Part shown: piece after piece, positions 8,367-10,294 of the stretch
Layout: the number at the start of each line of letters is the position of its first letter
How positions within the stretch are numbered: position 1 is the stretch's first letter
Assembly (NCBI GenBank): GCA_020348925.1
Contig: CP070758.1
Coordinates: forward strand, 657,775 to 668,068
DNA length: 10,294 nucleotides
Direction: 5' to 3'
Origin: Gemmatimonadota bacterium
Lineage (GTDB): Bacteria > JBHIER01 > G020348925
Translations under genes and position numbers: made by a program
The notes under the pieces: model-generated
Database searches by the model: none
Seen by the model: only the letters and a program-made list of their open reading frames with translations
Told to the model about the DNA's origin: nothing

Positions 8367-8385
8367 GGAAATTTCAAAAATTTCC
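8367..8385. promoter_or_regulatory. Perfect 8-bp inverted repeat, candidate operator or enhancer
   Basis: GGAAATTT (8367-8374), a 3-base spacer CAA, then AAATTTCC (8378-8385). The 19-bp symmetric site lies about 140 bp upstream of the proposed kinase start point and about 130 bp upstream of the proposed activator start point. That distance suits an enhancer-type site for a Fis-HTH activator. No bound protein can be named from sequence. Confidence 0.4.
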
Positions 8386-8422
8386 AAAAGGCGAGGCGAT
8401 TAGAAGGAGGCATTATCCCTTT

Positions 8423-8551
8423 ATGGGTGACAGGTGCGATTTCCTTTTCCAACAAGCGTTTTCAGTCGAAAAAGTTCTTGGACACAATAGTTCTGAGATA
8501 TATTATGTTAGTCACAAATTGTGGAAGTCGACTCCGATATTGAGGCTATGA
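8423..8551 (+). CDS. Possible 42-residue small protein or leader peptide, unrecognised
   Basis: An ATG at 8423 opens a 42-codon frame ending at TGA 8549-8551. It is preceded by a strong Shine-Dalgarno-like run, AGAAGGAGG (8402-8410), at a somewhat long spacing of 12 bases. The product begins MGDRCDFLFQQAFSVEKV and contains LGHNSSEIYYVSH. The latter loosely recalls the LGHSS..TxxIYTH C-terminal box of tyrosine recombinases but lacks several residues of it, so a fragment of a lost integrase is only a guess. No membrane helix or signal peptide is visible. The frame overlaps the proposed activator promoter, so the two readings compete. It could be a chance frame. Confidence 0.22.
   Translation: MGDRCDFLFQQAFSVEKVLGHNSSEIYYVSHKLWKSTPILRL
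8478..8506 (+). promoter_or_regulatory. Candidate sigma-70-type promoter for the activator gene
   Basis: TTGGAC (8478-8483) and TATTAT (8501-8506) are separated by 17 bases. The -10 matches the consensus at 5 of 6 positions and the -35 at 3 of 6. The predicted start near 8513 leaves a leader of about 60 bases before ATG 8574. It is the best plus-strand candidate in the gap but of moderate quality. Confidence 0.4.
8513..8523. promoter_or_regulatory. Palindrome at the predicted activator transcription start
   Basis: CACAA-A-TTGTG is a perfect 5-bp inverted repeat around one central base. It falls at the start point predicted from the plus-strand promoter candidate, where a repressor would block initiation. 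A CACAA half-site recurs at 8483-8487, 30 bp upstream (about three helical turns). The short length means chance is possible. Confidence 0.3.
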
Positions 8552-8559
8552 CCTCAGTA
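8538..8559 (+). other. Hairpin in the activator mRNA leader
   Basis: TGAGG (8541-8545) pairs with CCTCA (8552-8556) across a 6-base loop. The stem extends outward by one T-G wobble and two A-T/T-A pairs. It ends a few bases before the weak ribosome site at 8563-8566 and could affect translation initiation. No T-run follows, so it does not look like a terminator. Confidence 0.3.
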
Positions 8560-8573
8560 AATAGAGAATGGTT

Positions 8574-10294
8574 ATGAGTGAAGATCTGTCAAGGGAAATT
8601 CTCGCGAAGTTGCGTGAGTTACGAAATAAAGATAACGAAAAAATATTCGGGGCGATTCTAACTGCCGTTGGGGAGATTGGAGCCACGATCTCCGAAGGTG
8701 GAAAGTTGTCCAGAGAGAAGATGGACCAAATATCTAAGAAAATTGAAAAGGCAGACCAGCTGGCACGGCAGGGTCGAGATCAAAGCCGCCAGGCAAACGA
8801 GAAAGTATCTGAGATTCGGAGAAATGTCAGAAATCTTTTTGAGGAATTCCAAAAATTCCAAACCCTTTACGATATAGGAAAACTGGTAACATCTGAACGG
8901 GATATCGAGAAACTCCTGCGGTTGTCCATGGATAAGGTGGTCGAGGTGACGCAGGCAGAACGGGGAATGATTATCCTGGTGGACGAGGAGAAGCGCACCT
9001 GTTTCGAGGTAGCACGCAATTTGAGAAAACAGGAGATAAAAGGTCCGGAGTTTGAGGTCAGCCGCAATATCATCGACGAAGTACTGCGGAATGGTGAGGG
9101 ACTCTTTGTGGCCAACGCCCTCGACCATCCCCAATTCCGAGAGGCCGAGAGTGTAAAAAAACTGAAACTGCTCTCTGTGCTCTGTATGCCAATCAAAATA
9201 GAAAGGAAGCTCCTGGGGGTGATTTACATCGACAATCGCCGCATGAGCGATCTCTTCAAGGAATCGACCCTCGATCTGGTCAGATGTTTTTCCGAACAGA
9301 TTGCCATTGCCGTCGACAATGCTCTGGCCCAGAAAGCCCTGCAAAATCGGACCGAGCAATTGGATCATGAGCTGAGGGCCAGGTACCAGTTTGAATCGAT
9401 AATAGGTAGCCACCCCAGGATGGTAGAGGTCCTCAAATTGATAGGTAAGGTGGCTGACACCGATGCCACGGTCTTTATATACGGCGAAAGCGGGACGGGC
9501 AAAGAGCTGGTGGCCAGAGCGCTTCATTACAATTCCTCCCGGAGTGAACAACTCTTCGTGGCCTTCAATTGTGCTGCGCTTCCTGAAAACTTGCTTGAAT
9601 CGGAGCTCTTCGGACACGTGAAAGGAGCCTTCACAGGTGCCGTGACCAATAAGCAGGGAAAGTTCGAAGCGGCCAGAGATGGTACGCTTTTTCTCGATGA
9701 GATCGGGGAAATGAGCCCGAACCTTCAGGTCAAGCTGCTCCGGGTACTGCAAGAGGGTGAATTCTCGCCGCTGGGAAGTGTGGAAACAAGAGTGAGCAAT
9801 GCCAGAATTGTGGCCGCGACAAATAAGGAACCAAAAAAACTGGTGGCCGAGGGACAATTGCGGGAGGATCTGTATTATCGCCTGAATATTGTCCCGGTTT
9901 TTCTTCCCAGTCTCCGGGAGCGGAGGGAGGATATCCCGCTGCTGACGGACCATTTCTTGAATCGTCACGGAGATCCCTCCTGTAAAAAACCGCTGAAACT
10001 TAGCGGACAGGCTCAATCCGCTATCCTGCGCTATGACTTTCCCGGTAATGTAAGGGAGCTGGAGAATATTATCAAGCGTGCTGTTATACTGGCCAGTGGT
10101 GATGTCATCGAACTCACTGACCTGCCTCAGGAAATCCAGGATGCTGGCGGGCTTGAAGACAAAGAATTGTCATTCAAAGACGCCAAAAAGGATAGTGTTG
10201 AAAGATTTGAAAGAAATTACATCGTCAGGAAATTGCAGGAGCACGGTGGTAATCTCTCCCGGGCCGCCGAGGCTTCGGGTATGCATCTCAAGAA
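8574..10294 (+). CDS. Sigma-54-dependent GAF-domain transcriptional activator, 3' end outside window
   Basis: Bacterial enhancer-binding protein, visible for 573 codons. Residues 1-95 are charged and heptad-like (coiled coil). A GAF domain spans about 95-260, from TLYDIGKLV through RGMIILVD and [10 protein letters not shown] to [10 protein letters not shown]. The AAA+ domain starts near SIIGSHPRM and has Walker A GESGTGKE 304-311, the sigma-54 contact loop GAFTGA 351-356, Walker [11 protein letters not shown] 370-379, an arginine-finger region ([13 protein letters not shown]) and [10 protein letters not shown]. All elements needed to hydrolyse ATP and remodel sigma-54 holoenzyme look intact. 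The last residues ([16 protein letters not shown]) open a Fis-type HTH cut by the window edge. There is no receiver or FHA domain, so input should come through GAF or the N-terminus. ATG 8574 was preferred over in-frame ATG 8568 because GAG at 8564-8566 is 7 bases upstream; an in-frame stop lies at 8562. It is transcribed away from the kinase operon. Confidence 0.95.
   Translation, partial: MSEDLSREILAKLRELRNKDNEKIFGAILTAVGEIGATISEGGKLSREKMDQISKKIEKADQLARQGRDQSRQANEKVSEIRRNVRNLFEEFQKFQTLYDIGKLVTSERDIEKLLRLSMDKVVEVTQAERGMIILVDEEKRTCFEVARNLRKQEIKGPEFEVSRNIIDEVLRNGEGLFVANALDHPQFREAESVKKLKLLSVLCMPIKIERKLLGVIYIDNRRMSDLFKESTLDLVRCFSEQIAIAVDNALAQKALQNRTEQLDHELRARYQFESIIGSHPRMVEVLKLIGKVADTDATVFIYGESGTGKELVARALHYNSSRSEQLFVAFNCAALPENLLESELFGHVKGAFTGAVTNKQGKFEAARDGTLFLDEIGEMSPNLQVKLLRVLQEGEFSPLGSVETRVSNARIVAATNKEPKKLVAEGQLREDLYYRLNIVPVFLPSLRERREDIPLLTDHFLNRHGDPSCKKPLKLSGQAQSAILRYDFPGNVRELENIIKRAVILASGDVIELTDLPQEIQDAGGLEDKELSFKDAKKDSVERFERNYIVRKLQEHGGNLSRAAEASGMHLK

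Larger units (their letters stand above)
8173..8573. other. Divergent intergenic regulatory region
   Basis: About 400 bp between the kinase operon and the activator, visibly richer in A and T than the flanking genes. It contains a strong minus-strand promoter candidate, a plus-strand promoter candidate, three perfect inverted repeats, a leader hairpin and a short reading frame, each listed separately. I looked for the sigma-54 promoter pattern (GG, 10 bases, GC) on both strands and found no convincing match. No tRNA-like or rRNA-like segment was seen. Confidence 0.8.

Noticed and set aside
8415-8530. Sigma-54 (-24/-12) promoter near the GGGTGACAGGTGCG and TTGGACACAATAG stretches
   Set aside because: Neither has GC exactly 10 bases after the GG, so the invariant spacing fails.
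8836-8862. GGAATTCCAAAAATTCCAAA resembling the intergenic GGAAATTT repeat
   Set aside because: It lies inside the activator coding sequence, encodes the conserved-looking EEFQKFQ stretch, and the similarity is mostly low-complexity A/T.
8658-10016. A 452-codon open frame on the minus strand opposite the activator
   Set aside because: The plus strand encodes an unmistakable enhancer-binding protein with GAF and AAA+ motifs. The antisense product shows no recognisable domain and is a codon-bias shadow.
1-10294. CRISPR arrays, insertion sequences, tRNA or rRNA genes, defence-system genes
   Set aside because: No short regularly spaced repeats, transposase motifs, terminal inverted repeats or cloverleaf-like segments were seen. 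All long coding regions are explained by kinases and the activator.

Overview
The window carries two divergent transcription units separated by an AT-rich gap of about 400 bp. The left unit (positions 8172 down to 1, minus strand) is a tight array of four paralogous Ser/Thr protein kinase genes. The right unit (from 8574, plus strand) is a sigma-54 enhancer-binding activator with a GAF sensor domain. Both outermost genes run off the window. The four kinases share a nearly identical N-terminal Hanks-type domain (opening like MIGxTISHYKILEKLGEGG) but carry different C-terminal modules.

Organism: long Hanks kinases fused to TPR or WD40-like propeller modules, together with sigma-54 control and mid-range base composition, suggest a Gram-negative bacterium from a kinase-rich lineage such as Acidobacteriota, Aminicenantes, Zixibacteria, KSB1/Calditrichota or a similar candidate phylum. 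The sequence alone does not fix the phylum.

Layout in transcription order on the minus strand. Kinase A (8172-5542) has a kinase domain, one membrane helix and a PD40/TolB-type beta-propeller. Kinase B (5549-3303) has a kinase domain, a FlgO/TolB-N-like domain and TPRs, with no visible membrane helix. Kinase C (3306-685) has a kinase domain, one membrane helix, the same TolB-N-like domain and TPRs. Kinase D (688-1, partial) is seen only as most of its kinase domain. B/C and C/D are translationally coupled through 4-base ATGA overlaps, and A/B overlap by 8 bases or abut. No terminator or internal gap interrupts the array, so it reads as one operon. A strong extended -10 promoter (TGATATAAT, minus strand, near 8233-8241) lies upstream of kinase A, and a perfect 7-bp inverted repeat flanks its presumed -35 hexamer.

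The activator has a coiled-coil-rich N-terminus, a GAF domain, a complete AAA+ domain with Walker A, Walker B and the GAFTGA sigma-54 contact loop, and the start of a Fis-type HTH. It has no response-regulator receiver or FHA domain. The intergenic region holds three perfect inverted repeats, a plausible plus-strand promoter, a leader hairpin and a 42-codon reading frame preceded by a strong Shine-Dalgarno-like sequence. The working model, which is an inference, is a signalling locus: membrane and cytoplasmic kinases with different sensing modules share one catalytic template and may converge on, or be transcriptionally tied to, the divergent GAF/sigma-54 activator.
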